A DNA stretch of 64,000 nt. It comes from Lachnospiraceae bacterium 3-1. GTDB lineage: Bacteria; Bacillota; Clostridia; Lachnospirales; Lachnospiraceae. The DNA lies in the NCBI GenBank assembly GCA_000403255.2, contig KE159595.1:146266-210265 (forward strand), given 5' to 3'. This document shows, one piece after another, positions 1-10,770 of the stretch; the first letter of the stretch is position 1, and each line of letters begins with the position of its first letter. Under the pieces are notes generated by a model, which was not told the DNA's origin, did no database searches, and saw only the letters and a program-made list of their open reading frames with translations. Made by a program: the position numbers and the translations under genes.

Positions 1-58
1 TCTTATAGGAAAGACCGTGTTACTGTAAAGTGTTAAAGTCTATGACTTTCCTATAAGA
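1..58. repeat. Hairpin repeat, copy 1 (family A)
   Basis: The first 13 bases, TCTTATAGGAAAG, are repeated as a perfect inverted copy at 46-58, giving a hairpin with a loop of about 32 bases. Almost the same sequence (one mismatch) occurs at 15250-15307, and a diverged relative at 61891-61952. The left edge may extend outside the window, because copy 2 has longer arms of 19 bases. It is non-coding, and could be a MITE-like element or a mobile terminator hairpin. Confidence 0.8.
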
Positions 59-92
59 TAAAAATAATATGCACACTCGTGCGAATAGAAGA

Positions 93-125
93 TGTCACTG
101 CGTGACCGCACTCGGCGCAGCAAAG
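93..125. repeat. 33-bp dispersed repeat, copy 1 (family B)
   Basis: The 33 bases starting TGTCACTGCGTGACC and ending GGCGCAGCAAAG recur at 49698-49730 with one C/T difference. Here it lies between hairpin repeat A and the first gene. A further partial family A motif, TCTTATAGGAAA, follows at 186-197. No gene is seen in 1-320. Confidence 0.7.
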
Positions 126-320
126 TGTCCAAGCCCCTCATGAGTGAGGAGTAGGGGAGCAGAAGTGGGCTTGCCCACTTTGTTCTCTTATAGGAAATAT
201 TATGTTGCTTTAAAGCAAGAAAGCCTATGGTTATCTTACCATATAGGAATGTGTATCGAAAACCTGAATAAAAAATGCAAAATGTTTCAACCTAATAGGA
301 AACAAAATCAGGAGGAAACT

Positions 321-752
321 ATGCGTAATTATCAGGAAATTAATTTATTGAAAGAAACAAGGAAAAATGCTTCTATGGCCATCAATGCCATTGATACACT
401 GATGGGGAAAATTTACAATCAAGAGTTTGCATATGAGTTGACAGCTCAGAGGAACCGCTTTCGGGATTTTGAGCAAAAAGCAGCAGCGGGATTGTGGGAG
501 CATGGTTTGATGGCACGAGAATCTAACCTGGAAAAAGCCATGCTTTGGGGCGCAATTCAGGCAAATACCATGTTGAATATCAGTACGCCTCATGTGGCAG
601 ATATGATGATACAAGGGAATACAAAGGGAATTGCGGAGCTTTTGAAGGTTAGGCATAATAATAAAAATACCGGAAGTTTTGCCAATGAGCTGGCGGAAGA
701 ACTGATGGATTTTGAAGAAGAAAATATTGAACGATTAAAAAGATTTTTATAA
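321..752 (+). CDS. Hypothetical helical protein, 143 aa
   Basis: I do not recognise this gene. The frame is open upstream to 144, but the ATG at 321 has a perfect AGGAGGAAAC ribosome site directly before it, so the upstream part, which runs through repeats, is not coding. The protein has no signal peptide or membrane segment. It is rich in charged residues and predicted by eye to be mostly alpha-helical, with an acidic C-terminal helix (residues about 125-140, EELMDFEEENIERLKRF). It might be a four-helix bundle of the ferritin-like type, but no metal-ligand pattern is convincing. It ends 17 bases before the pseudouridine synthase start, so the two are probably co-transcribed. Confidence 0.7.
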   Translation: MRNYQEINLLKETRKNASMAINAIDTLMGKIYNQEFAYELTAQRNRFRDFEQKAAAGLWEHGLMARESNLEKAMLWGAIQANTMLNISTPHVADMMIQGNTKGIAELLKVRHNNKNTGSFANELAEELMDFEEENIERLKRFL

Positions 753-769
753 AGGTGTGTGGATTGTCA

Positions 770-1480
770 ATGACAGAATCAATCAGAATCAATAAATATC
801 TCAGTGAGGCAGGAGTTTGTTCCAGAAGGGAAGCAGATCGCCAAATTGAACGAGGAATTGTTACAATTAATGGCAGAACAGCAGTCATGGGGGATAAAGT
901 ATGTCCCAGTGATGAGGTTATGTATGGGAAGAAAAGAGTGTCGATGGAGGAAGAAGTGATTCTTCTTGCTGTAAATAAGCCGTCAGGAATTGTATGCACT
1001 TCGGAGAAGCGGGAAAAGGATAATATTATTGATTATATGAATTATCCCAAACGAATTTATCCCATCGGTAGGTTGGACAAAAATTCCCATGGATTGATTC
1101 TGATGACCAATCAGGGGGAATTGGCAAACCAAATTATGCGTAGCAGGAATTATCATGAAAAAGAATATATTGTGAAGGTGAATAAAGATATTACAGATGA
1201 TTTTTTACGAAAAATGTCTGGAGGCGTGCATTTGGAGGAGCTAAAGACAACTACCAGGCCATGCCAGGTGGAAAAAGTGGGGAAACGGACCTTTCGGATT
1301 ATTTTGACCCAGGGATTGAATCGGCAGATCCGGCGTATGTGTGAACAGTTCCAGTATCGGGTTTTGGACTTAAAACGGGTACGGATTATGAATATCTGTT
1401 TGGGCAATTTAAAAGAAGGAACATATCGGAAAATCACCGGTCAGGAATGGAAAGATTTGCAGGAGCAATTAGAAAAATAG
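770..1480 (+). CDS. rluF: 23S rRNA pseudouridine synthase, RsuA/RluB/RluF family
   Basis: This enzyme isomerises a specific uridine in ribosomal RNA to pseudouridine. It has an N-terminal S4 RNA-binding domain (residues about 5-60, beginning IRINKYLSEAGVCSRREAD) and a C-terminal synthase domain with the catalytic motif GRLDKNSHG, catalytic Asp 103. The arginine-rich GLNRQIRRMCE segment is typical of the RluB/RluF branch. The start at 770 is chosen because the S4 domain begins there; the frame also allows a GTG at 755 that would overlap the likely ribosome site. RluF is my best guess at the sub-family; the exact target uridine cannot be read from the sequence. Confidence 0.88.
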   Translation: MTESIRINKYLSEAGVCSRREADRQIERGIVTINGRTAVMGDKVCPSDEVMYGKKRVSMEEEVILLAVNKPSGIVCTSEKREKDNIIDYMNYPKRIYPIGRLDKNSHGLILMTNQGELANQIMRSRNYHEKEYIVKVNKDITDDFLRKMSGGVHLEELKTTTRPCQVEKVGKRTFRIILTQGLNRQIRRMCEQFQYRVLDLKRVRIMNICLGNLKEGTYRKITGQEWKDLQEQLEK

Positions 1481-1494
1481 AGCATGAGGTATGA

Positions 1495-3513
<2,019 letters not shown>

Positions 3514-3615
3514 AAGAGATTTGGTATGGGTGATTCTTGTATGGAGGATTGTATAGTTCGTGAAAGGCCAAACTCAGTGTAGTAAAATTTATAGAATAGA
3601 AAGAAGGAAAAGTTT

Positions 3616-4548
3616 ATGCCAATTAAGGTGCAGAGTGATTTGCCAGCGAAAGAAACCTTGGAGCGGGAAAATGTATTTACTATGGATGAAAACAGGGCGG
3701 TACATCAGGATATCCGGCCGATTGAGGTGGGAATTTTGAATTTAATGCCATTGAAGGAGGAAACAGAGCTGCAGATTCTTCGAGCTCTTTCCAATACACC
3801 TTTGCAGGTGGATGTGACGTTTGTGGTAGTGGGCAGCCATGAGTCCCGCAATACCTCAAATAGTCATTTGAACAAATTTTATCATACCTTTTCGGAGATT
3901 CGGGAACGGAAATTTGATGGGTTTATTATTACAGGGGCTCCAGTGGAAAAGATAGAATATGAGGAAGTAGATTATTGGAAAGAATTTGAGGAAATCTGTA
4001 ATTGGACAAAAACCAATGTGACCTCTACCATGCATTTGTGCTGGGGAGCTCAGGCGGGCCTATATTATCATTATGGGATTCCAAAGGAAATGCTAAAGCA
4101 CAAGATGTTTGGTTTGTTTGAGCATAAAGTAAGAAACCGGAAAATTCCCTTGGTGCGGGGGTTTGATGACTATTTTTTGGCGCCCCACTCCAGACATACC
4201 CAGGTGCGCATAGAAGATATTGAAAAAGTGCCGGAGCTTACGGTCTTGGCTGAATCAGAGGAGGCAGGCGCGTATCTGATTATGGACACTACTGGAAAGA
4301 AAATTTTTGTGATGGGGCATCCAGAGTATGACCGTGTTACCCTTCATACAGAATACATACGGGATAAGGAGAAGGGATTGGATATTCAGGTTCCGAAGAA
4401 TTATTATCAAGAGGATGATTGTACCATTCGGCCAAATTTACAGTGGCGTGCCCATGCCAATACCTTGTATACCAACTGGTTAAATTATTACGTGTATCAG
4501 GCGACGCCTTATGAATATACGACAGTGCCGAAAAGGGTTGTGAAATGA
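3616..4548 (+). CDS. metA: Homoserine O-acetyltransferase (MetA family)
   Basis: This enzyme activates homoserine at the first dedicated step of methionine synthesis. The 310-residue protein carries the MetA catalytic set: Cys 142 in LCWGAQAG, His 235 and Glu 237 in MGHPEYDR. Residue 111 is Glu (TGAPVEKIEYEEVDYW). In this family Glu at 111 is known to favour acetyl-CoA, while Gly favours succinyl-CoA, so despite the common name succinyltransferase I call it an acetyltransferase. The start has an AGAAAGAAGGAAAAG ribosome region. No SAM riboswitch or T-box is visible in the 100-base gap after ligA. Confidence 0.95.
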   Translation: MPIKVQSDLPAKETLERENVFTMDENRAVHQDIRPIEVGILNLMPLKEETELQILRALSNTPLQVDVTFVVVGSHESRNTSNSHLNKFYHTFSEIRERKFDGFIITGAPVEKIEYEEVDYWKEFEEICNWTKTNVTSTMHLCWGAQAGLYYHYGIPKEMLKHKMFGLFEHKVRNRKIPLVRGFDDYFLAPHSRHTQVRIEDIEKVPELTVLAESEEAGAYLIMDTTGKKIFVMGHPEYDRVTLHTEYIRDKEKGLDIQVPKNYYQEDDCTIRPNLQWRAHANTLYTNWLNYYVYQATPYEYTTVPKRVVK

Positions 4549-4631
4549 AAAAAATTTATATTTTGGGGAATAGTATAGATAGGAGAAGTAGGGGAGAATG
4601 ATAAAAAATGTAGAAAGCCTATAGAATCGCT

Positions 4632-4659
4632 TTGCAAATTCTGGGAATTCTGCTATAAT
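4632..4659 (+). promoter_or_regulatory. Sigma-A-type promoter for asp23
   Basis: TTGCAA, 16 bases, then a consensus TATAAT. It lies 33 bases before the asp23 start, with an AGGAGG ribosome site between. Confidence 0.6.
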
Positions 4660-4691
4660 AGGAAAATGAATAAGTTTAGGAGGCGTAGATA

Positions 4692-5069
4692 ATGGCTGAA
4701 GACAGAAAAGCATATATGATAAAAGACGATAATCTTGGCGAAGTACGTATTGCAGATGAAGTAATTGCAATTATTGCAGGTCTGGCGGCTACAGAGGTAG
4801 AAGGAGTAAGCTCCATGGCTGGAAATATTACCAATGAACTGGTGAGCAAGCTGGGCATGAAGAATCTTTCAAAGGGAATCAAGATTGAGATTAAGGAGAA
4901 TGTGGTAAGGGTGGATGTGGCATTGAATATCCGTTTTGGGTATGCCATCCCGAAGGTTTCCACTAAGGTGCAGGAGCGTGTGAAGTCTGCAATTGAGAAT
5001 ATGACTGGGCTTCAAGTGAGCGGTGTAAATGTGAGTATTGCCAGCGTGGAGATGGAAAAACACAAATAG
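4692..5069 (+). CDS. Asp23/Gls24 family envelope stress protein
   Basis: A 125-residue DUF322 (Asp23/Gls24) protein. Characteristic features are the N-terminal GEVRIADEVIAIIAGLAATE, the VEGVSSMAG segment and the closing VSGVNVSIASVEM. Family members are small cytoplasmic proteins linked to the cell envelope and to stress; no enzymatic function is known. In Clostridia this gene nearly always sits directly before nusB, as here. It has its own promoter at 4632-4659, a ribosome site AGGAGGCGTAGATA, and a terminator at 5126-5149, so it looks like a single-gene unit. Confidence 0.93.
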   Translation: MAEDRKAYMIKDDNLGEVRIADEVIAIIAGLAATEVEGVSSMAGNITNELVSKLGMKNLSKGIKIEIKENVVRVDVALNIRFGYAIPKVSTKVQERVKSAIENMTGLQVSGVNVSIASVEMEKHK

Positions 5070-5125
5070 AGAAAAGTGCAGCAGGAGATTCCTGTATGAA
5101 AAGTGAAAGAATGATAAAATCATAA

Positions 5126-5149
5126 GGCTGTCATTTTGACAGTCTTTTC
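5126..5149 (+). terminator. Intrinsic terminator after asp23
   Basis: GGCTGTCA, loop TTT, TGACAGTC, then TTTTCTT. The stem has one G-T wobble. It lies between asp23 and nusB and probably reduces read-through into the nusB operon. Confidence 0.7.
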
Positions 5150-5177
5150 TTGAATATAGCTGTTTGAGAGGAAACAT

Positions 5178-5573
5178 ATGAGTCGAAGAGAGATAAGAGA
5201 ACAGATTTTTAAACTGCTGTTTCGTGCAGAATTTTACAAGGAAGAGGAACTGTCGGAACAATTGCAATTGTTTTTTGCAGAGCTAGATAAGAAAGAGGAG
5301 AAGGATATTTGCTATATCCAGGATAAATTTCAGCAGATACTGGCCCATTTGCCTGAGATAGATGAACAGATCAATGGAGTGGCTCAGGGGTGGAAAACCA
5401 GCCGAATGGGAAAGGTGGATGTAACGTTAATTCGTCTTGCTGTGTATGAAATAAAATTTGAGGAAGGGATTCCCACAGGGGTAGCAATCAATGAAGCAGT
5501 AGAGCTTGCAAAAAGCTATGGGACAGATGATTCTGCTTCCTTTGTCAATGGAATCCTTGCAAAACTGGTATGA
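5178..5573 (+). CDS. nusB: Transcription antitermination factor NusB
   Basis: NusB binds boxA RNA with NusE (ribosomal protein S10) and supports rRNA transcription. The 131-residue protein starts with the typical MSRREIREQIFKLLF and ends with the conserved IPTGVAINEAVELAKSYG followed by SFVNGILAKL. Length is normal. The stop overlaps the xseA start by four bases (ATGA), showing translational coupling. This begins the operon that runs to recN. Confidence 0.96.
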   Translation: MSRREIREQIFKLLFRAEFYKEEELSEQLQLFFAELDKKEEKDICYIQDKFQQILAHLPEIDEQINGVAQGWKTSRMGKVDVTLIRLAVYEIKFEEGIPTGVAINEAVELAKSYGTDDSASFVNGILAKLV

Positions 5574-6790
5574 CAAAAAATGTATATACGGTAGGACAGG
5601 TCAATTCCTACATTAAAAATATGTTTACCCAGGATTTTATGATGAACCGCATTTATGTGAAGGGGGAAGTGTCCAACTGTAAGTATCATACCACTGGACA
5701 TATTTATTTTACGTTGAAGGATGAGACGGGCGCTTTGCAGGCAGTGCTGTTTGCCGGAAATCGTAAAGGTCTTTCTTTTTCCATGAAAAACGGTGATAAT
5801 GTAATTGTTTTGGGCTCTATTTCTGTATATGAGAGGGATGGAAAATATCAGCTTTATGCAAAAGAAATTCTGCCAGATGGGGAAGGACTTTTGTATCAGC
5901 GTTTTCAACGACTGAAAGAAGAATTGGAAGAGATGGGGATGTTTGCCCAGGAATATAAACAACAGATTCCCAAATACATTCGCAGGCTGGGAATTGTAAC
6001 GGCGCCTACTGGGGCAGCCATTCGTGATATTCAAAATATCACGCGACGGAGGAATCCTTATGTACAGGCAATTTTGTATCCTGCTTTGGTGCAGGGAGAT
6101 GGCGCCGCAGCCAGTATTGTAAATGGAATTTGTGGGTTGGAACAAATAGGCGTAGATGTGATAATTGTAGGCCGTGGTGGAGGGTCCATGGAAGATTTAT
6201 GGGCATTTAATGAAGAAATTGTGGCAAGGGCAATATTTGAATGTTCCATTCCCATTATTTCTGCGGTAGGCCATGAGACAGACACTACCATTGCCGATTA
6301 TGTGGCAGATTTGAGAGCGCCAACACCTTCAGCAGCAGCCGAGCTTGCGGTGTATGATATCCGGGAATTGGAAGGAATGCTGTTGTCTTTTCAATTGGAG
6401 TTGAACAGGAATATTAGTGATAAAATGGATTGGGCCAGCGAACGTGTCCGACAGTATGAAAGCAGGCTGAAATTGTTAAGCCCTCAGAGCCAGCTCAATG
6501 AAAAACGCCAGATGACGGTAGATTTGGAGGATAAGCTTGCCATGGCCATGCAGCAAAAGCTTTTACAGCAGAAGCATGGACTGGAGCTGTTGGCAGAACG
6601 GTTGGAAGCAGTTTCACCAGTGAAAAAATTAAGCCAAGGTTATTCTTTTGTGGCAGATAAAAAAGGCCGGGGGATTTGTGATGTAGCCGATGTACAGGTG
6701 GGAGATACCTTGAGTATTCATATGCTGAATGGAAAGGTGTCTGCAAAGGTGATGGGAGTGGAGAAGAAAAAGGAACGGGAGATATTATGA
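5570..6790 (+). CDS. xseA: Exodeoxyribonuclease VII large subunit
   Basis: XseA with XseB forms exonuclease VII, which degrades single-stranded DNA from both ends. The N-terminal OB fold (VKGEVSNCKYHTTGHIYFTL) is followed by the nuclease domain with GIVTAPTGAAIRDI, the GRGGGSMEDLWAFN motif and SAVGHETDTTIADYVAD with its catalytic residues. The C-terminal coiled coil that binds XseB is present. At 406 residues it is near the short end of the family but shows no break. It overlaps nusB by four bases and xseB by four bases. Confidence 0.96.
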   Translation: MTKNVYTVGQVNSYIKNMFTQDFMMNRIYVKGEVSNCKYHTTGHIYFTLKDETGALQAVLFAGNRKGLSFSMKNGDNVIVLGSISVYERDGKYQLYAKEILPDGEGLLYQRFQRLKEELEEMGMFAQEYKQQIPKYIRRLGIVTAPTGAAIRDIQNITRRRNPYVQAILYPALVQGDGAAASIVNGICGLEQIGVDVIIVGRGGGSMEDLWAFNEEIVARAIFECSIPIISAVGHETDTTIADYVADLRAPTPSAAAELAVYDIRELEGMLLSFQLELNRNISDKMDWASERVRQYESRLKLLSPQSQLNEKRQMTVDLEDKLAMAMQQKLLQQKHGLELLAERLEAVSPVKKLSQGYSFVADKKGRGICDVADVQVGDTLSIHMLNGKVSAKVMGVEKKKEREIL

Positions 6791-7017
6791 GTCAGAAAGA
6801 GAAGGAACAAGAACAGTCTCTAGAAGAAGCTTTTCAGGAGTTGGAAGGACTGATTGAGAAAATGCAGCAACGTGAGGTTACACTGGAGGAGACCTTTGCG
6901 TTGTACGAACAGGGAATTCGGAAATTAAGGTTCTGTAATCAAAAGATAGATAAGGTAGAAAAGAAAATGCTTCTTTTGAATGAGCAGGGAGAGTTGGAAC
7001 CTTTGGGAGAAAGATAA
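6787..7017 (+). CDS. xseB: Exodeoxyribonuclease VII small subunit
   Basis: A 76-residue XseB, all helical, with the family signature LEEAFQELEGLIEKMQQREV followed by LEETFALYEQG. Several copies wrap around the coiled coil of XseA. The start codon overlaps the xseA stop (ATGA). The family normally runs 60-80 residues. Confidence 0.94.
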   Translation: MSQKEKEQEQSLEEAFQELEGLIEKMQQREVTLEETFALYEQGIRKLRFCNQKIDKVEKKMLLLNEQGELEPLGER

Positions 7018-7055
7018 CAGTGTTATCAGTTACAGCCAGAAAGGACAGTGCAGAT

Positions 7056-7943
7056 ATGGATATGAAAGCAGAGATTGCTGCTAGGACAAAACAGATAGAG
7101 GCTTTGCTCACCAAATATTTACCCAAGGAAGAAGGACCTCAGGAAACGGTAATAGCAGCAATGAATTATAGTGTGCTTGCAGGTGGGAAACGGTTGCGGC
7201 CGATGCTTATGTGGGAAACCTATCGAATGTTTGGAGGAAGGTCTCAAGTGATTGAGCCTTTTATGGTGGCCATAGAAATGATACACACCTATTCTCTGGT
7301 ACATGATGATTTGCCTGCCATGGATAATGATGAATACCGCAGAGGAAAGAAAACTACCCATGCCCAGTATGGGGAAGCAATGGGAATACTGGCCGGAGAC
7401 GGGCTTTTGAATTATGCTTTTGAGACAGCAGTAAAAGCATTTGAACTGGAACCAGGAAATGTTAATATTGGAAAGGCCCTGCAGGTACTTGCAGGGAAAG
7501 CTGGTATCTATGGTATGCTGGGCGGTCAGTGTGTGGATGTGGAATCTGAAGGGAAGCCTGTCACCCAGGAAACACTGCAATTTATTTATCAATTAAAAAC
7601 AGGAGCATTGCTGGAAAGCGCCATGTTGATTGGAGCTATTTTGGCAGGGGCTACCAAAGGAGAACAAAAACAGGTGGAGCAGGCGGCTGGGGAACTGGGG
7701 CTTGCATTTCAAATACAGGACGATATCTTAGATGTCACCAGCACCACAGAGGTTTTGGGTAAACCAGTGGGCAGTGACGAAAAGAATCATAAGACCACAT
7801 GGGTAACTCTTTGGGGAATTGAGAGAGCAGCACAAGAAGTAGAACGTCTTTCAAAGCAAAGCGTAAAACGCATAGATGATCTTGTGGTAAAAAATGAATT
7901 TTTGATTAATTTGATGTTAGAATTAATACAGCGGACAAAATAA
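7056..7943 (+). CDS. ispA: Polyprenyl synthetase (farnesyl/geranyl diphosphate synthase)
   Basis: This enzyme condenses isopentenyl diphosphate with allylic diphosphates to make C15 or longer prenyl diphosphates. Both aspartate-rich motifs are present: DDLPAMDND and DDILD. The GGKRLRPML substrate-binding motif is also intact. I place the start at the ATG at 7056, with AAAGGA ten bases before it, instead of a GTG at 7020 that would add 12 residues; the resulting 295 residues fit the IspA family. It sits next to dxs, as in most Firmicutes, so precursor supply and chain elongation are co-transcribed. Confidence 0.93.
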   Translation: MDMKAEIAARTKQIEALLTKYLPKEEGPQETVIAAMNYSVLAGGKRLRPMLMWETYRMFGGRSQVIEPFMVAIEMIHTYSLVHDDLPAMDNDEYRRGKKTTHAQYGEAMGILAGDGLLNYAFETAVKAFELEPGNVNIGKALQVLAGKAGIYGMLGGQCVDVESEGKPVTQETLQFIYQLKTGALLESAMLIGAILAGATKGEQKQVEQAAGELGLAFQIQDDILDVTSTTEVLGKPVGSDEKNHKTTWVTLWGIERAAQEVERLSKQSVKRIDDLVVKNEFLINLMLELIQRTK

Positions 7944-8028
7944 ATGTCTGGTTTTGTGGAAAAACAGAACGAAAGCAGTAAGGTTTTTGGGCTGTTATGA
8001 AAGAACAGGAGAAGAAGGGGGAATATCT

Positions 8029-9972
8029 ATGGTATTGGAAAAGATAGAAGGACCCAATGATATCAAAAAATTGGAGGAATCAGAGCTGCCATTATTGGCG
8101 GAAGAAATCCGGAATTTTTTAATCCAAAGGATTGCAGAGCATGGAGGACATCTGGCTTCCAATTTGGGAGTAGTGGAGCTTACCATGGCGTTACATCTTT
8201 GTTTTCAATTGCCAGAGGATCGCATTATCTGGGATGTGGGGCATCAGTCTTATACTCATAAGCTGCTGACAGGCCGAAGAGATGGTTTTGAGACGCTGCG
8301 GAAATACAAAGGGATGAGCGGATTTCCAAAACGAAAGGAAAGCAAGTGTGACAGTTTTGATACAGGCCATAGTTCTACTTCTATTTCCGCAGGACTGGGA
8401 TATGCTTCTGCAAGAGAGATTACTGGAGAAAATTACCGGGTAGTTTCTGTGATAGGCGATGGCGCGCTGACAGGCGGAATGGCATGGGAGGCGTTAAATA
8501 ATGCCTCTTTGTTGAAAACAAATTTTATTATTGTATTAAACGACAATAAGATGTCGATTTCTGAAAATGTGGGCGGACTTTCTAGTCATCTAGGTAATCT
8601 ACGAACCACAGAGGCTTATCAAGGATTGAAAACGGGCGTGATTAACTCCTTGCATAAAATTCCAGTGTATGGAGAACGCATGGTAGTGCGGATACGCCGG
8701 ACAAAAAGTGGTATTAAGCAGCTTCTGATACCAGGAATGTTGTTTGAAAATATGGGGATTACTTATTTAGGGCCGGTGGATGGCCATGATATTGGAGCTA
8801 TGATGCGGGTGTTTCGGGATGCATCGAAAGTAAATGGAGTGGTTTTAGTCCATGTGATTACCCAAAAGGGGAAGGGATATTCTCCAGCCGAGCGTCATCC
8901 AGCCAGGTTTCATGGAACAGAACCCTTTGCGATAGAGACAGGCTTGCCTTTGAAACGGAGGACGACGGCCAATTATACAGATATTTTTTCTACAGTAATG
9001 CGGAAGCTAGGAGAACGAGATCAAAAGGTAACAGCAATTACGGCAGCCATGGAGGATGGGACAGGTCTGAAACGGTTTCATAATATGTTCCCAGAGCGTT
9101 TCTTTGATGTGGGAATTGCAGAAGGACATGCAGTGACCTTTGCCGCAGGACTAGCAGCCGCAGGTCTGAAGCCTGTGTTTGCAGTATATTCTTCTTTCCT
9201 TCAAAGAGCTTATGATCAAATGCTGCATGATGTGTGCATCCAAGATCTTCCTGTGACCTTTGCCATAGACCGGGCAGGTCTTGTAGGGAGTGATGGAGAA
9301 ACCCATCAGGGAATCTTTGATTTGTCTTATCTTTCTTCCATTCCAAATATGAATATTATGGCCCCAAAAAATAAATGGGAACTTTCCGATATGGTGAAAT
9401 TTGCAGTAAATTTTGGACATCCCATTGCAATTCGATACCCTCGGGGAGAGGCTTATGCAGGCTTAAAGGAATGCCGAGAGAAGATTGTCTATGGGAAAAG
9501 TGAAAAAATATACGAAGGAAGTCAGATAGCTCTTCTTGCAGTGGGAAGTATGGTGAAAATTGCAGAGGAGGTTTCTGCAGGTTTAAAGGAACATGGATAT
9601 GATTGTACATTGGTGAACGTAAGATTTGTACAGCCAATGGACCAGGAATTGTTAGAAGAGCTTCCCAATGGACATGGGCTGTTGGTAACCATGGAAGAAA
9701 ATGTGCGAAAAGGCGGATTTGGAGAACATGTGGCTTCCTATTATGAAAACCGCCGTCTTCGGGAGATAGCGAGTCAGGCATGGGGTGCCGATATAGAAGA
9801 AAAACAGCAGTATCAGCCGCAGATATTAAATATTTCGGTTCCCGACGAATATGTAGAGCATGGAAATGTGGATGTGTTGCGAAAAGAACTTGGCATCGAC
9901 GGCAAATCCGTAACAGACAAAATTTTAACAGTTATGAAAGAAATGAAAAATGGAAGGCAGAAGTCATTATGA
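8029..9972 (+). CDS. dxs: 1-deoxy-D-xylulose-5-phosphate synthase
   Basis: DXS joins pyruvate and glyceraldehyde 3-phosphate with thiamine diphosphate, the entry step of the non-mevalonate isoprenoid pathway. Key motifs are WDVGHQSYTHK, the thiamine-binding GDGALTGGMAWEALNNA, the DRAGLVGSDGETHQG segment and a transketolase C-terminal domain. The start at 8029 follows GAAGAAGGGGG; a frame extension to 7954 would add 25 residues that do not belong to the family. The 647 residues are slightly longer than usual because of a short charged tail. It overlaps tlyA by four bases (ATGA). Confidence 0.97.
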   Translation: MVLEKIEGPNDIKKLEESELPLLAEEIRNFLIQRIAEHGGHLASNLGVVELTMALHLCFQLPEDRIIWDVGHQSYTHKLLTGRRDGFETLRKYKGMSGFPKRKESKCDSFDTGHSSTSISAGLGYASAREITGENYRVVSVIGDGALTGGMAWEALNNASLLKTNFIIVLNDNKMSISENVGGLSSHLGNLRTTEAYQGLKTGVINSLHKIPVYGERMVVRIRRTKSGIKQLLIPGMLFENMGITYLGPVDGHDIGAMMRVFRDASKVNGVVLVHVITQKGKGYSPAERHPARFHGTEPFAIETGLPLKRRTTANYTDIFSTVMRKLGERDQKVTAITAAMEDGTGLKRFHNMFPERFFDVGIAEGHAVTFAAGLAAAGLKPVFAVYSSFLQRAYDQMLHDVCIQDLPVTFAIDRAGLVGSDGETHQGIFDLSYLSSIPNMNIMAPKNKWELSDMVKFAVNFGHPIAIRYPRGEAYAGLKECREKIVYGKSEKIYEGSQIALLAVGSMVKIAEEVSAGLKEHGYDCTLVNVRFVQPMDQELLEELPNGHGLLVTMEENVRKGGFGEHVASYYENRRLREIASQAWGADIEEKQQYQPQILNISVPDEYVEHGNVDVLRKELGIDGKSVTDKILTVMKEMKNGRQKSL

Positions 9973-10766
9973 AAGAGAGATTGGATGTACTTTTGGTACA
10001 ACGTGGGCTTGCGCCCTCCCGAGAAAAAGCAAAAGCCATGATTATGGAAGGAAATGTTTTTGTAGCAGGTCAGCGGGAGGACAAAGCCGGAACTTCTTTT
10101 GATGATAAAGCAGAGATAGAGGTCCGTGGAAATACTTTGAAGTATGTGAGCCGGGGAGGGCTGAAATTGGAAAAGGCAATTGAAAATTTCGCCATTGATC
10201 TGACAGATAAAATCTGTATGGATATCGGGGCATCTACAGGAGGATTCACGGACTGTATGCTGCAAAATGGAGCGGGAAAAGTCTATGCCGTGGATGTAGG
10301 ATACGGCCAGTTTGCTTGGAAGCTGAGGCAGGATGCACGAGTAGTATGTATGGAAAAGACAAATATCCGCTATGTGACGCCAGAGGATATTTCAGAGGTG
10401 TTGGATTTTGCATCGGTGGATGTTTCTTTTATTTCGCTGACTAAGGTGCTTCCAGCAGCAAAAGAGCTGCTTCGGGAACAGGGAGAAATGATATGTCTGA
10501 TTAAGCCTCAGTTTGAAGCAGGAAGAGAAAAAGTAGGGAAAAAGGGAGTGGTCCGGGAGCCTTTCATACACCAGGAAGTGATTGAAAAAATCATTGCTTT
10601 TTCGAGAAAAATTGGCTTTGGGGTATGTGGTTTGGATTTTTCCCCGATTCGGGGGCCAGAGGGAAATATCGAGTATTTGATACATATCCAAAAAGGTACG
10701 GAAGGTCAGGAGGAAATGGTGGATACGGCGGCTGTGGTATCACAGGCGCATGGGACACTGACATAG
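9969..10766 (+). CDS. tlyA: TlyA family rRNA methyltransferase
   Basis: TlyA proteins 2'-O-methylate cytidines in 16S and 23S rRNA; some homologues were named hemolysins. The N-terminal S4 domain (RLDVLLVQRGLAPSREKAK) is followed by a FtsJ-like Rossmann fold with DIGASTGGFTDCML as the SAM-binding motif and the SLTKV and LIKPQFEAG segments. Length 265 is typical. The start is fixed by the ATGA overlap with dxs. It lies four bases before nadK in the usual clostridial dxs-tlyA-nadK-argR-recN order. Confidence 0.94.
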   Translation: MKERLDVLLVQRGLAPSREKAKAMIMEGNVFVAGQREDKAGTSFDDKAEIEVRGNTLKYVSRGGLKLEKAIENFAIDLTDKICMDIGASTGGFTDCMLQNGAGKVYAVDVGYGQFAWKLRQDARVVCMEKTNIRYVTPEDISEVLDFASVDVSFISLTKVLPAAKELLREQGEMICLIKPQFEAGREKVGKKGVVREPFIHQEVIEKIIAFSRKIGFGVCGLDFSPIRGPEGNIEYLIHIQKGTEGQEEMVDTAAVVSQAHGTLT

Positions 10767-10770
10767 GAAA

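Noticed and set aside
144-320. Upstream extension of the first ORF (start at 144)
   Set aside because: The region overlaps repeats A and B, and a perfect ribosome site marks the ATG at 321.
3514-3615. Possible SAM riboswitch or T-box before metA
   Set aside because: The gap is only about 100 bases and shows no conserved riboswitch motif or terminator.
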